Of a stretch of 45,541 nucleotides of DNA, positions 22,584 to 30,227 are shown piece by piece. The notes under the pieces were generated by a model. It worked only from the letters and a program-made list of their open reading frames with translations. It searched no databases and had not been told where the DNA came from. Position 1 is the first letter of the stretch. Every line of letters starts with the position of its first letter. The DNA is from Streptomyces sabulosicollis (GTDB lineage Bacteria; Actinomycetota; Actinomycetes; Streptomycetales; Streptomycetaceae): NCBI RefSeq assembly GCF_016103465.1, contig NZ_JAEEAP010000019.1, positions 1 through 45,541 on the forward strand. The letters are read 5' to 3'. Both the position numbers and the translations under genes were made by a program.

Positions 22584-22593
22584 TACTTAAGTA
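22584..22593. promoter_or_regulatory. Palindrome TACTTAAGTA between divergent promoters
   Basis: A perfect 10-base A+T-rich palindrome lies between the kinase gene and the divergent small membrane protein gene. It is a candidate binding site for the response regulator. Confidence 0.4.
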
Positions 22594-22673
22594 CCGTTCC
22601 CCGGTGGCTGACGGCCTCCTTTGGTCACCGCCCCGCCGCCATGTGCCCGATCCGCGGCCCGGGGCGGCCCGCC

Positions 22674-22679
22674 TAGGTT
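22674..22679 (+). promoter_or_regulatory. Putative -10 TAGGTT of leaderless transcript
   Basis: TAGGTT ends six bases before the ATG at 22686 with no ribosome binding site, the same geometry as at 760-765. Confidence 0.4.
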
Positions 22680-22685
22680 CGGGCC

Positions 22686-22925
22686 ATGACATCCACCAAG
22701 GACACCTCCCCGCTCGCCGCCGTGTCGCATCTGCTCTCCCTCACCCTCGTCGTCGGCGGCGGAAGCGGGTTGCTGCACGAGTGGTGGGGCTGGCTCCATT
22801 TCATGGGGTTCGTCCGCTTCCTCGTCCCCGACGGCTATGAGGTCTACAGCTATGTGGTGATGGTCGTCCTCGGCCTGGCGGTGGGCGCGGCGGGCGGTGC
22901 GATCGGCGGTCGAGGCCGCGGATGA
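22686..22925 (+). CDS. Small two-helix membrane protein, unknown
   Basis: The 79-residue protein has two hydrophobic segments (about residues 9-30 and 53-74) separated by a Trp/His/Phe-rich loop HEWWGWLHFMGFVRFLVP. It is divergent from the two-component system across a 158-base gap containing the TACTTAAGTA palindrome, so it may be the regulon target of that system or an accessory to its sensor. I do not recognise a family. Codon usage is typical of real genes here, and the start has a leaderless-type promoter. Confidence 0.7.
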   Translation: MTSTKDTSPLAAVSHLLSLTLVVGGGSGLLHEWWGWLHFMGFVRFLVPDGYEVYSYVVMVVLGLAVGAAGGAIGGRGRG

Positions 22926-22967
22926 CGCCGTCGACGACGGCGAGGCGGACCGCTGTGTGCGGGCGTC

Positions 22968-23005
22968 GCCTCCGTCTCCCGCGGCGGCGCCGGTCAGACG
23001 GAGGC
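22968..23005. terminator. Hairpin with 10-base arms
   Basis: GCCTCCGTCT and AGACGGAGGC are perfectly complementary around an 18-base GC-rich loop, downstream of both the forward small membrane gene and the reverse-strand genes. Confidence 0.55.
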
Positions 23006-23089
23006 CCGGAGAAGTTCCTCGGACTCATGCGTGCCCTCCCGTGCGGTCTCCTGGCCGACCCTGCGCTCGATCCGCCGGACCGAGGTCAT
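22994..23089 (-). CDS. Possible 31-residue ORF overlapping the preceding mini-ORF, unknown
   Basis: This frame begins with an ATG that overlaps the previous ORF's TGA as ATGA, and encodes a charged, helix-prone peptide (MTSVRRIERRVGQETAREGT then HESEELLRASV). Nearly all third positions are G or C, which hints at true coding. It ends inside the hairpin at 22968-23005. It could be a coupled small protein, or with its neighbour the frameshifted remains of a larger gene. Nothing is recognised. Confidence 0.25.
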   Translation of the reverse strand: MTSVRRIERRVGQETAREGTHESEELLRASV

Positions 23090-23175
23090 CCGAGCGTGTC
23101 GCCGAGATGGCCGGCGGCGGCCGTGGCGAGGGCGGGGATCACATCGCGACCCCCGCCCTCCTCCTCGACGGTCAC
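23086..23175 (-). CDS. Possible 29-residue ORF downstream of the arabinofuranosidase, unknown
   Basis: A GTG lies one base past the GH51 stop, with GGAAGTGAG just before it. The frame reads VTVEEEGGGRDVIPALATAA then AGHLGDTLG and has high GC3. It overlaps the next mini-ORF by four bases. Too short to judge; listed because placement and codon bias are not random-looking. Confidence 0.25.
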   Translation of the reverse strand: MTVEEEGGGRDVIPALATAAAGHLGDTLG

Positions 23176-23176
23176 C

Positions 23177-25756
23177 TCACTTCCGTGTGGCGATCCGCAT
23201 GAACGTGATGGAGTGGGCCGGGAACGTGTGGCTGAACGTGCTGTCCACCCCGTCGATGGTGGAGTTGCTCGGCTTGATGGGCTGATCGGTGGCGGTGTTC
23301 ACCGCATTCGGGTCGCCCTGAAGCGTGGTCAGCCGCGCGGTCCGCCGGACCGTGACGCCCTTGCCGAGGTCGATCCGGGTGCGGGCCGCGGCGTCCTGGG
23401 CGTTGACCACCTTGACGATGAGCTCACCGGTGGCCTTGTCACGGGTTACCACCTGGCGGAATGGCTCGGCCACCTTGTCATCGGTGAAGGCGCCCCACTT
23501 CTTCCCGTCCAGGTACAGCGTCACCTGCCGGCCGCGGACCTCGATCCGCACGTCGTACGCCCGGCCCGTCTCGATCTTCGTGCCGTCCTCGACCATCGTC
23601 TGCTTGGCGCCGTCCGTGGCCTTCTCCACGGCGGACCGGGTGTTGCCCCAGCCGCCGAGGTTCCACCAGTAGTAGTTGCCGGTGTCCTTGACCCCGAAGG
23701 CGATGAGGAAGCCCTCGCTGCCCGCGCGCTTGGTGGCCTTCAGCCTCAGGTCGTAGTTCTGCCAGCCGCTGTCGCCCGCGGTGACCATCGTGTTCTCGGC
23801 GGCGGTGTCGGACTGGACGTACGCGCCGTCCCGCACCTGCCAGGAGCCGGTCCCGGTGGCCTTGGTCCACTTGCCGTCGCCGCCGGAGAAGTCGTCGCTC
23901 AGCAGGGTGGATCCGTCCGCGGAGGTGACCTGGACATCGTCGTACGCGGCGCTGGTGGCCCAGGTGGACAGGCCGACGGCGCCGGTGATCGGGCCGGAGG
24001 GGAGGGACGGGGTGGCGGACGCCTGGCTCGGCACCACCTGGTCGCCGACGTTGTTCATGAACAGCTTCTGGGTCTCATAGCTGGTCGAGCCCCAGGAGGC
24101 GGCGTTGTCGAACCAGATCAGATCCGGCCGCCACTGGACGTAGTCCTCGTTGGCCAGCAGCGGGGCGTAGGAGGCCATCTTGACCACATCGGCGTTGCGC
24201 TCCAGGCCGGTCATGTACGCGGCCTCGGCGAGGGAGTTGCCGAAGCGGTTGTCCTGCGAGGCGTATTCACCGAGGAACACCTTCGGGCCCTGGCGGTCGT
24301 AGGAGTCATAGCGGTTGTTGTTCTCCAGGAACCACTGGGGGCTGTTGTAGTAGTGCTCGTCGACCATCTTCACCTTGGCCGCGCGGTTCAGCTCCCAGGC
24401 GCGGTCGAAGGTGGCACCGCTGTCGTCGGGCCCGGAGTTGCTGATCACCGTGATCTCCGGGTGCTTCGCCTCGATGGCCTTGCGGAACTCGGTGAAGCGC
24501 TCGAAGAAGGCGTCGGGGAGGTTCTCCTCGTTGCCGACCTCCAGACGGTTCAGCCCGAAGGGCTTCGGATGCCCCATCTGCGCGCGCTTCTTGCCCCAGG
24601 TGGAGGTCGCCGGCCCATTGGCGAACTCGATCAGGTCGAGGGTGTCCTGGATGTGGCGCTCGAGCAGCCCGGGGTCGTCGGTGGCCTTGTTCTGGCCGCA
24701 GCCGGTGACGAGGGCGGGCACCACGGGCAGCGGTTCGGCGCCGATGTCCTCGGCGAACTGGAAGTACTCGTAGTAGCCGAGGCCGTAGGACTGGTTGTAG
24801 CCCCAGAAGTTGGCGTTGGTGGGCCGCTCCTCGACCGGGCCGACGGTGTCCTTCCACTGGTAGGACCGCTTGCGTTCCCAGCCCGGCGCCTCGTACGCCT
24901 GGTGGCTTCCGGTGTTCACCAGACAGCCGCCCGGGAAGCGCAGGAAGCCCGGCCTCAGGGCGGCGATCTTCTCCGCGAGGTCCTCGCGCAGCCCGTTCGG
25001 GCGGCCCTTGAAGGTGTCCCGGGGGAAGAGCGAGACCATGTCGAGCCGGAGGGTGCCGCCACCGCCGGCGGTCACCGCGAGCCGTCCGGTGGTGTCCGTG
25101 GCGCGCGCGGTGAACGTCCCGGTGTACTTCGTCCAGCGGTCCCCGCGCACGGTGGCGCGCAGCGGCGTGGCGAGCGCGGTGGAGCCCGAGGCGGTGTGCA
25201 GACCGATCGTCAGCGGGGTGCCCGAGGGGTTGTCGGTGCGGGCCCACACCGAGAAGTCATAGCGCTTACCGGCCTGGACGGCGATGCCGGTGTTGTAGCC
25301 GGAGTTGGTGACGCCGTACCCCGCCCCGGCGCCGCTGCCGTCGCCGTGGAGGTCCAGCCGCAGATAGTCGCGGTTCCTCTCGTTCAGCCGTGCCGCGTCG
25401 TCCACCACGCGGGCCGTGCCGGTGGCGCCACCGGTCGCGGTCTCGGTCCACGAGGTGAGCGGGGTGTACGAGGCGTTGTCGGCGGTGCCGTACTCGAAGG
25501 ACCGGTTCTGGACCATCTCCGCGTACAGCCCGCCGTCCGCGGCGCGGTTGATGTCCTCGTAGAAGACGCCGTACATCGCGTCGTCGATCTCCGGGCCCGC
25601 GCGGTCCGGATCGACGGTGATCGAGTAGTCGGTCACGGCCGCGGAGTGGGCCCCGGCGGCCGTGGGGTCGGTGAGCAACGCGGCGGCGAGCGAGGTGGTG
25701 AGCAGAGCGCTCACGGTGAGGCCGAGGCCCCGTCTGGTGCGTCCCGTTGATCGCAT
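23177..25756 (-). CDS. Secreted alpha-L-arabinofuranosidase, GH51, with carbohydrate-binding modules
   Basis: The 859-residue protein has a signal peptide (MRSTGRTRRG, hydrophobic core, cleavage near AGAHSA). It then has the GH51 opening IDDAMYGVFYEDINRAADGG, an inserted CBM4/9-like domain (about residues 85-250), and the catalytic barrel with acid/base Glu410 in LEVGNEEN and nucleophile Glu497 in VFLGEYAS. A concanavalin-like domain (about 590-750; LLSDDFSGGDGKW, YYWWNLGGWGNTRSA) and the C-terminal beta domain follow. It should release arabinose from arabinan or arabinoxylan outside the cell. CAGGAG precedes the ATG. A palindrome at 25778-25795 overlaps its promoter. A LacI regulator lies just upstream on the same strand. 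Confidence 0.93.
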   Translation of the reverse strand: MRSTGRTRRGLGLTVSALLTTSLAAALLTDPTAAGAHSAAVTDYSITVDPDRAGPEIDDAMYGVFYEDINRAADGGLYAEMVQNRSFEYGTADNASYTPLTSWTETATGGATGTARVVDDAARLNERNRDYLRLDLHGDGSGAGAGYGVTNSGYNTGIAVQAGKRYDFSVWARTDNPSGTPLTIGLHTASGSTALATPLRATVRGDRWTKYTGTFTARATDTTGRLAVTAGGGGTLRLDMVSLFPRDTFKGRPNGLREDLAEKIAALRPGFLRFPGGCLVNTGSHQAYEAPGWERKRSYQWKDTVGPVEERPTNANFWGYNQSYGLGYYEYFQFAEDIGAEPLPVVPALVTGCGQNKATDDPGLLERHIQDTLDLIEFANGPATSTWGKKRAQMGHPKPFGLNRLEVGNEENLPDAFFERFTEFRKAIEAKHPEITVISNSGPDDSGATFDRAWELNRAAKVKMVDEHYYNSPQWFLENNNRYDSYDRQGPKVFLGEYASQDNRFGNSLAEAAYMTGLERNADVVKMASYAPLLANEDYVQWRPDLIWFDNAASWGSTSYETQKLFMNNVGDQVVPSQASATPSLPSGPITGAVGLSTWATSAAYDDVQVTSADGSTLLSDDFSGGDGKWTKATGTGSWQVRDGAYVQSDTAAENTMVTAGDSGWQNYDLRLKATKRAGSEGFLIAFGVKDTGNYYWWNLGGWGNTRSAVEKATDGAKQTMVEDGTKIETGRAYDVRIEVRGRQVTLYLDGKKWGAFTDDKVAEPFRQVVTRDKATGELIVKVVNAQDAAARTRIDLGKGVTVRRTARLTTLQGDPNAVNTATDQPIKPSNSTIDGVDSTFSHTFPAHSITFMRIATRK

Positions 25757-25777
25757 GGCGACTCCTGTACCGCAGAA

Positions 25778-25795
25778 TGTTCGATATATCGGACA
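25778..25795. promoter_or_regulatory. 18-base near-perfect palindrome upstream of GH51 gene
   Basis: TGTTCGATA and TATCGGACA are complementary with one mismatch, centred on an A+T core. It ends 21 bases upstream of the GH51 start, where a -10 would fall. It differs from the LacI sites at 26875 and 26957, so a different regulator is likely. Confidence 0.6.
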
Positions 25796-25862
25796 CTGCT
25801 CAGTACTTCGGACGGACGATAGGCAGGGGACCGACGGGGCGTCAATGGCCGGTGCGCGACGG

Positions 25863-26870
25863 TCAGTCCAACGGACGCGGCGGCGCCGTCGTACCGCGGA
25901 CCTCGAGGGCCGGGGCGGTGAGGGCGACCTCGCCGGGGCGGGCGGGGTCGGCGATCCGGTCGAGCAGCCGGCGCGCGGCGCGGCGGCCGATGTCATGACC
26001 GGCGTTGTCCACGGTGGTGAGCCACAGATGGCGCAGCCGCGCGAGATAGGTGTTGTCGTAGCCGACGAGGGAGAGGTCGTCCGGCACCCGCAGGCCGAGC
26101 TCCTCGGCGGCCGACAGCGCGCCGACACCGGCCATGTCGTTGAACGCGAAGACGGCGGTGGGCCGGTGCGGCGCGCCCAGCAGCCGGACCGTGGCCCGGT
26201 AGCCGCCCTCCTCGGTCAGATCGCCCTGCTCCACGGTCGCCGACCCGGACAGTCCGTGCTCGCGCATGACCGCCTCGAAGCCGCGGCGGCGCAGTTCGCC
26301 CACCACGCCCCGCCCGGCGATATGGGCGATGTGCCGGTGGCCCAGGCCGATGAGGTGCTCGGTGGCGAGGCGGGCGCCCAGCTCGTCGTCGCCCGCGACG
26401 ATGTCCACGTCGGGCAGCACCGGCTCGCGGGTGCCCGCGACCACCGTGGGCATCCGCGCGGCCGCGGTGCGCACCGCCGCCGGGTCCGGGAGCGTGCCCA
26501 CGGCGATCAGACCGTCCACCCGCAGCTCGGTGAAGGTGTGGGTGAGGTCCTCGCCGAGCCGCCGGCCCTGCCGGCCGTCGGCCAGCAGGGTCCGCAGACC
26601 GCTCGCGTACAGCTCGGCGTTGAGGCCGTCGAGCAGCTCCACGAACCAGGGGTTGCGCAGGTCGTTGAGGAGCACCCCGACGGTCCGGGTGCGCCGCTCG
26701 CTGAGGCTGCGCGCGGCGGCGTTGGGCCGGTAGCCGAGCTCCTCGACGGCGGCCAGGACGGCCCGCCGCTTCTCGGGGCGCACCTGCTCGGATCCGCGCA
26801 GCACCAGGGAGACCAGCGACTTCGACACTCCGGCCCGTTCGGCGACATCGCGGATCGTCGGTGGTCTCAT
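25863..26870 (-). CDS. LacI family transcriptional regulator
   Basis: The 335-residue protein begins with a LacI headpiece (TIRDVAERAGVSKSLVSLVL, hinge helix RPNAAARSLSERRT) followed by a periplasmic-binding-protein-like sugar domain (GVLLNDLRNPWFVELLDGL; AVFAFNDMAGVGAL; SLVGYDN). It is divergent from the Gfo/Idh/MocA dehydrogenase gene across 111 bases that contain two copies of the same 12-base palindrome, one overlapping its own -10. It therefore probably represses both genes and is released by a sugar or sugar derivative. Control of the GH51 gene is possible but the site upstream of that gene differs. Confidence 0.95.
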   Translation of the reverse strand: MRPPTIRDVAERAGVSKSLVSLVLRGSEQVRPEKRRAVLAAVEELGYRPNAAARSLSERRTRTVGVLLNDLRNPWFVELLDGLNAELYASGLRTLLADGRQGRRLGEDLTHTFTELRVDGLIAVGTLPDPAAVRTAAARMPTVVAGTREPVLPDVDIVAGDDELGARLATEHLIGLGHRHIAHIAGRGVVGELRRRGFEAVMREHGLSGSATVEQGDLTEEGGYRATVRLLGAPHRPTAVFAFNDMAGVGALSAAEELGLRVPDDLSLVGYDNTYLARLRHLWLTTVDNAGHDIGRRAARRLLDRIADPARPGEVALTAPALEVRGTTAPPRPLD

Positions 26871-26874
26871 GTCC

Positions 26875-26886
26875 TGGACCGTTCCA
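26875..26886. promoter_or_regulatory. LacI-type operator 1, TGGACCGTTCCA
   Basis: A 12-base imperfect palindrome centred on CG, the usual LacI-family arrangement. It overlaps the -10 of the lacI-type gene and is the exact reverse complement of the second site at 26957-26968. Confidence 0.75.
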
Positions 26887-26901
26887 CAGCGCGGACGCGG
26901 T

Positions 26902-26941
26902 TGTCAAAGGGGTTGACACCTGCGGAGACGGCTTTCAGTGT
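26902..26941. promoter_or_regulatory. Back-to-back divergent promoters with consensus -35 hexamers
   Basis: TTGACA occurs on both strands (forward 26913-26918, reverse 26907-26902). The forward -10 CAGTGT lies 17 bases downstream (26936-26941); the reverse -10 AACGGT lies 18 bases away inside operator 1. Confidence 0.65.
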
Positions 26942-26956
26942 GGGCCGGGAGAGGTC

Positions 26957-26968
26957 TGGAACGGTCCA
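26957..26968. promoter_or_regulatory. LacI-type operator 2, TGGAACGGTCCA
   Basis: The second copy of the CG-centred palindrome lies between the forward promoter and the dehydrogenase ATG, a roadblock position. The two sites are 82 bases centre to centre, close to eight helical turns. Confidence 0.75.
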
Positions 26969-26981
26969 AAGAAGGGCAGTC

Positions 26982-28136
26982 ATGGTGAGTACGCTCGGGG
27001 TCGCCGTCGTGGGGTTCGGCTGGATGGGACGGGTGCACACCCAGGCGTACGTCCGGCTGCCGCACCACTTCCCGCAACTGTCCGTACGGCCCGAACTGGT
27101 CGCCGTCGCCGACGAGGTGCCCGGCCGGGCCGAGGAGGCCGCCGGGCGGTACGGCTTCGCCACCGCCGCCCGGGACTGGCAGGAGGTCGCCGCCGACCCC
27201 CGCGTCCGGGCGGTGAGCATCGCCGCGCCGAACTTCCTGCACCGCGAGATCGGCGTCGCCATGGCCCGCGCGGGCAAGCACATCTGGATCGAGAAGCCGG
27301 TCGGGCTCACCGCCGACGACGCCCGCGCGGTCGCCGGGGCCGTGGCCGAGGCCGGGGTCCAGGGCGCGGTCGGCTTCAACTACCGCAACGCGCCCGCCGT
27401 CCAGACCGCCCGCGCCATGATCGCCGCCGGTGAGATCGGCACCGTCACCCATGCCCGCGTCCGCCTCTTCAGCGACTACGCCGCCCACCCCGAGGGGGCC
27501 CTGACCTGGCGGTACGAACGTGCGCGCGGCGGCAGCGGAGTGCTGGGCGACCTCGCTTCCCACGGGGTGGACCTGGCCCGTTTCCTGCTCGGCGAGATCG
27601 ACGCGCTGACCGCCGACACCGCCGTCTTCGTGCCCGAGCGGGCCCGCCCCACCGGCGCCACCGCCGGACACACCCGGGCCACCGGCGGCGAGCTGGGCCC
27701 GGTGGAGAACGAGGACTACGTCTCCTGTCTGCTGCGCTTCGCCTCCGGCGCCCGCGGGGTGCTGGAGGCGTGCCGGGTCTCGGTCGGCGAGCAGAACACC
27801 TACGGCTTCGAGATCCACGGCACCAAGGGCGCGGTCTTCTGGGACTTCCGGCGCATGGGCGAACTCGGCGTCAGCCGCGGCACCGCGTATCAGGACCAGC
27901 CCGTCTGCACCGTGTACGTCGGCCCCGGGCACGGCGAGTACGCCGCCTTCCAGCCCGGCTCGGCCAATGGCATGGGCTATGACGATCTGAAGGTGATCGA
28001 GGCGCACCACTTCCTGCGCTCCATCGCCGAGGGCACCGCCCACGGCGCCACCCTGGACGACGCCGTGCACAGCGCCACCCTGCTGGACGCCATGACCCGC
28101 TCCGCCGATCTGGGCACCTGGGTGAGCCCCGGCTGA
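26982..28136 (+). CDS. Gfo/Idh/MocA family NAD(P)-dependent dehydrogenase
   Basis: The 384-residue protein has the N-terminal Rossmann motif VAVVGFGWMGRVHTQAY, the family signature EKPVGLT with the catalytic-region lysine, and the C-terminal domain with GGSGVLGDLASHGVDLARFLLG. It likely oxidises a sugar or inositol-type polyol. GAAGGG precedes the ATG at 26982. It is divergent from, and probably controlled by, the LacI regulator. With the arabinofuranosidase and the downstream sugar-acid dehydratase it suggests oxidative catabolism of plant-derived sugars; this grouping is inference. Confidence 0.93.
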   Translation: MVSTLGVAVVGFGWMGRVHTQAYVRLPHHFPQLSVRPELVAVADEVPGRAEEAAGRYGFATAARDWQEVAADPRVRAVSIAAPNFLHREIGVAMARAGKHIWIEKPVGLTADDARAVAGAVAEAGVQGAVGFNYRNAPAVQTARAMIAAGEIGTVTHARVRLFSDYAAHPEGALTWRYERARGGSGVLGDLASHGVDLARFLLGEIDALTADTAVFVPERARPTGATAGHTRATGGELGPVENEDYVSCLLRFASGARGVLEACRVSVGEQNTYGFEIHGTKGAVFWDFRRMGELGVSRGTAYQDQPVCTVYVGPGHGEYAAFQPGSANGMGYDDLKVIEAHHFLRSIAEGTAHGATLDDAVHSATLLDAMTRSADLGTWVSPG

Positions 28137-28264
28137 GCCAGGCGGCGGACGCCGGGAGGACTTCCGGTTCATGGTGGCCGCGGTGAGCACGCGGGGCCGA
28201 ACCGGCGTACTGGAGGGGGCGGGGAACCGCGCCACGCACCCTCGACGCCGGAGGTACCTCACCC

Positions 28265-29278
28265 GTGACCACCACGACCGAAGCGGCCCCGACCGGGGCC
28301 GGCCGCCGCGCCGCGGGCGATCCGCGGCGCGGGCGGTTCGACTCCTCCCTCGGCCTCATCATGCTGCTGCTCCTGGTGGTGGTCGCACAGGGCCCGGTGC
28401 GCCGGGCGCTGTCGGCCCCGGTGGCGCAGAGCTGGATGACCGTGTTCACCGCGGTGGTCCTCCAGGCTCTGCCCTTCCTCGTGCTCGGGGTGCTGCTGTC
28501 GGCGCTCATCGCGGTGTTCGTCCCGCCGTCGTTCTTCGCCCGCGCGCTCCCGCGGCGGCCCGCCGTCGCGGTGCCGGTGGCGGGCGTGGCCGGGGCGGTG
28601 CTGCCCGGCTGTGAATGCGCCTCCGTACCGGTGGCCGGGGCGCTGGTGCGCCGGGGCGTCACCCCCGCGGCGGCGCTGGCGTTCCTGCTGTCCGCCCCGG
28701 CGATCAACCCGATCGTGCTGACCGCCACCGCCGTCGCGTTCCCCCGCCAGCCGCAGATGGTGCTCGCCCGGTTCGTGGCGAGTCTGCTGGTGGCGTGTGC
28801 GATGGGCTGGCTGTGGCAGCGGCTGGGGCGGGCCGACTGGCTGCGCCCACCGGCCCGGCCCGCCTTCCACGGCCACGGCAAGGGCGCCGCGTTCTGGGCG
28901 TCCGTACGCCACGACGTGATGCACGCCGGGGGGTTCCTCGTCGTCGGCGCGATGGCCGCGGCCACCCTCAAGGCCGTGGTCCCGGCGAGCTGGCTGCGGG
29001 GCGCGGCCGACGACCCGGTCGTGTCGATCCTCGCCCTGGCGGCCCTCGCGGTGCTGCTGTCGATCTGCTCCGAGGCCGACGCCTTCGTGGCCGCGTCCCT
29101 GTCGCAGTTCTCGCTCACCGCCCGGCTGGCGTTCCTCGTCGTGGGGCCGATGATCGACCTGAAGCTGTTCGCCATGCAGACCGGCACGTTCGGCCGCGGG
29201 TTCGCGCTGCGGTTCGCGCCCGCCACCTTCGTTCTCGCCGTCCTGGTGTCGTCCCTGGTCGGGGCGGTGCTGCTGTGA
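28265..29278 (+). CDS. YraQ/UPF0718-type permease
   Basis: The 337-residue membrane protein has about eight helices and the conserved cysteine pair in LPGCECASVPVAG (around residues 113-120), repeated structurally as LLSICSEADAFVA in the second half. Both are marks of the UPF0718 (YraQ/ArsP-related) permeases. It begins at a GTG preceded by GGAGG and its TGA overlaps the GTG of the next gene, which encodes its usual TIGR03943 partner. Such pairs have been linked to metal handling, but the transported substrate is not established. Confidence 0.9.
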   Translation: MTTTTEAAPTGAGRRAAGDPRRGRFDSSLGLIMLLLLVVVAQGPVRRALSAPVAQSWMTVFTAVVLQALPFLVLGVLLSALIAVFVPPSFFARALPRRPAVAVPVAGVAGAVLPGCECASVPVAGALVRRGVTPAAALAFLLSAPAINPIVLTATAVAFPRQPQMVLARFVASLLVACAMGWLWQRLGRADWLRPPARPAFHGHGKGAAFWASVRHDVMHAGGFLVVGAMAAATLKAVVPASWLRGAADDPVVSILALAALAVLLSICSEADAFVAASLSQFSLTARLAFLVVGPMIDLKLFAMQTGTFGRGFALRFAPATFVLAVLVSSLVGAVLL

Positions 29279-30048
29279 ACCGGAAGGCACAGGTGATCGT
29301 ACTGTTCCTGGTCGGCGGGGCGGTGCTGCGGGCCGGATCCACCGACCTCTATCTGCGCTATGTGAAGGCGGGGCTGCGCCCGTTGCTCCTCGCGGCCGGT
29401 GCCGTCCTGATGGCGGCCGCCGTCGCCACCGTCTGGTACGAGCGGCGGACGCGCACGGCCGGTGAGGACGCGGGGGAGGGCGAAGGCGGCCACAGGGAGG
29501 GCGAAGGCGGCCACGGGGAGGGCGAAGACGGTCACGCCCACCGGGAACCACGCGTCTCCTGGCTCCTCGTACTCCCGCTGTTCGCCCTCATCCTGGTGGC
29601 GCCGCCCGCGCTCGGCTCGTACACCGCCATGCACACCGGGACGGCGCTGCAACGCCCTTGGGGCTTCCCCGCCCTCCCCGCCGGGGACCCGCTGCCGCTG
29701 AACGTGGCCGATTACGCCGGCCGCGCGGTGTACGACCACGGGCGCTCCCTGGCGCACCGGAGGGTGGAGATCACCGGCTTCGTCGCGCTCGACGGCCACG
29801 GCGCCCCCTACCTCGTCCGCATGGCGCTCAACTGCTGCGCCGCCGACGCCCAGCCCGTCAAGGTCGGCCTGACCGGACGGGTGCCACCGGTGCTGCAGCC
29901 CGACACCTGGCTCCAGGTCGTCGGCACCTACACCCGCAAGCGGACCAAGGACCCCGTGGGCGGTGGCACCATCCCCTACCTCGAGGTCAGCCGGTCCCGG
30001 CCGGTCCCGGCCCCGCGCGATCCGTACGACGAGAGCTGGAACGGCTGA
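29275..30048 (+). CDS. TIGR03943 family putative permease subunit with His-rich loop
   Basis: The 257-residue protein has two N-terminal membrane helices, a His/Glu/Gly-rich loop (about residues 64-95) built from three heptapeptide repeats EGEGGHR, EGEGGHG, EGEDGHA, a third helix, and a C-terminal domain with the family's LNCCAADAQPVKVGL cysteine pair. The His-rich loop suggests zinc or similar metal binding. GTGA overlap with the permease gene shows translational coupling. I find no Zur-like box upstream of the pair. The stop codon lies in a short tandem duplication (30041-30094). Confidence 0.88.
   Translation: MNRKAQVIVLFLVGGAVLRAGSTDLYLRYVKAGLRPLLLAAGAVLMAAAVATVWYERRTRTAGEDAGEGEGGHREGEGGHGEGEDGHAHREPRVSWLLVLPLFALILVAPPALGSYTAMHTGTALQRPWGFPALPAGDPLPLNVADYAGRAVYDHGRSLAHRRVEITGFVALDGHGAPYLVRMALNCCAADAQPVKVGLTGRVPPVLQPDTWLQVVGTYTRKRTKDPVGGGTIPYLEVSRSRPVPAPRDPYDESWNG
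29476..29538 (+). repeat. Three 21-base tandem repeats encoding a His-rich loop
   Basis: Units start at 29476, 29497 and 29518, each encoding a heptapeptide with one His and several acidic residues. The unit is a multiple of three, so copy-number change would tune the number of histidines. Confidence 0.9.
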
Positions 30049-30094
30049 ACGACGAGAGCCGGGACGGCTGAACGACGACAGCCGGGACGGCTGG
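30041..30094 (+). repeat. 23-base tandem duplication spanning a stop codon
   Basis: Two full units (30041-30063 and 30064-30086) differ at one base, with the first eight bases of a third following. Each contains ACGGCTGA, so the TGA is duplicated out of frame. Junctions form a small hairpin CAGCCG-GGA-CGGCTG that may aid termination. Confidence 0.85.
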
Positions 30095-30227
30095 TGGCTG
30101 ACCGGTCGTCAGGCCGCGCCGTCCTGCCCCGCCACCCGGTCGGTACAATCCGCCGCGCGGCTGCTGATCTTGGGGCAGTGGGCGGCCGACCGTAGGAGTT
30201 CCCCTGCCACCGCCCTGGGAGTCGACC

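Noticed and set aside
23177-26128. 983-residue extension of the GH51 protein
   Set aside because: The extra N-terminal 124 residues are antisense-frame sequence of the LacI gene; the ATG at 25756 has a ribosome binding site and starts a signal peptide.
28137-28264. Zur box upstream of the YraQ/TIGR03943 pair
   Set aside because: No TGAAAATGATTTTCA-like palindrome is visible; metal control remains unproven.
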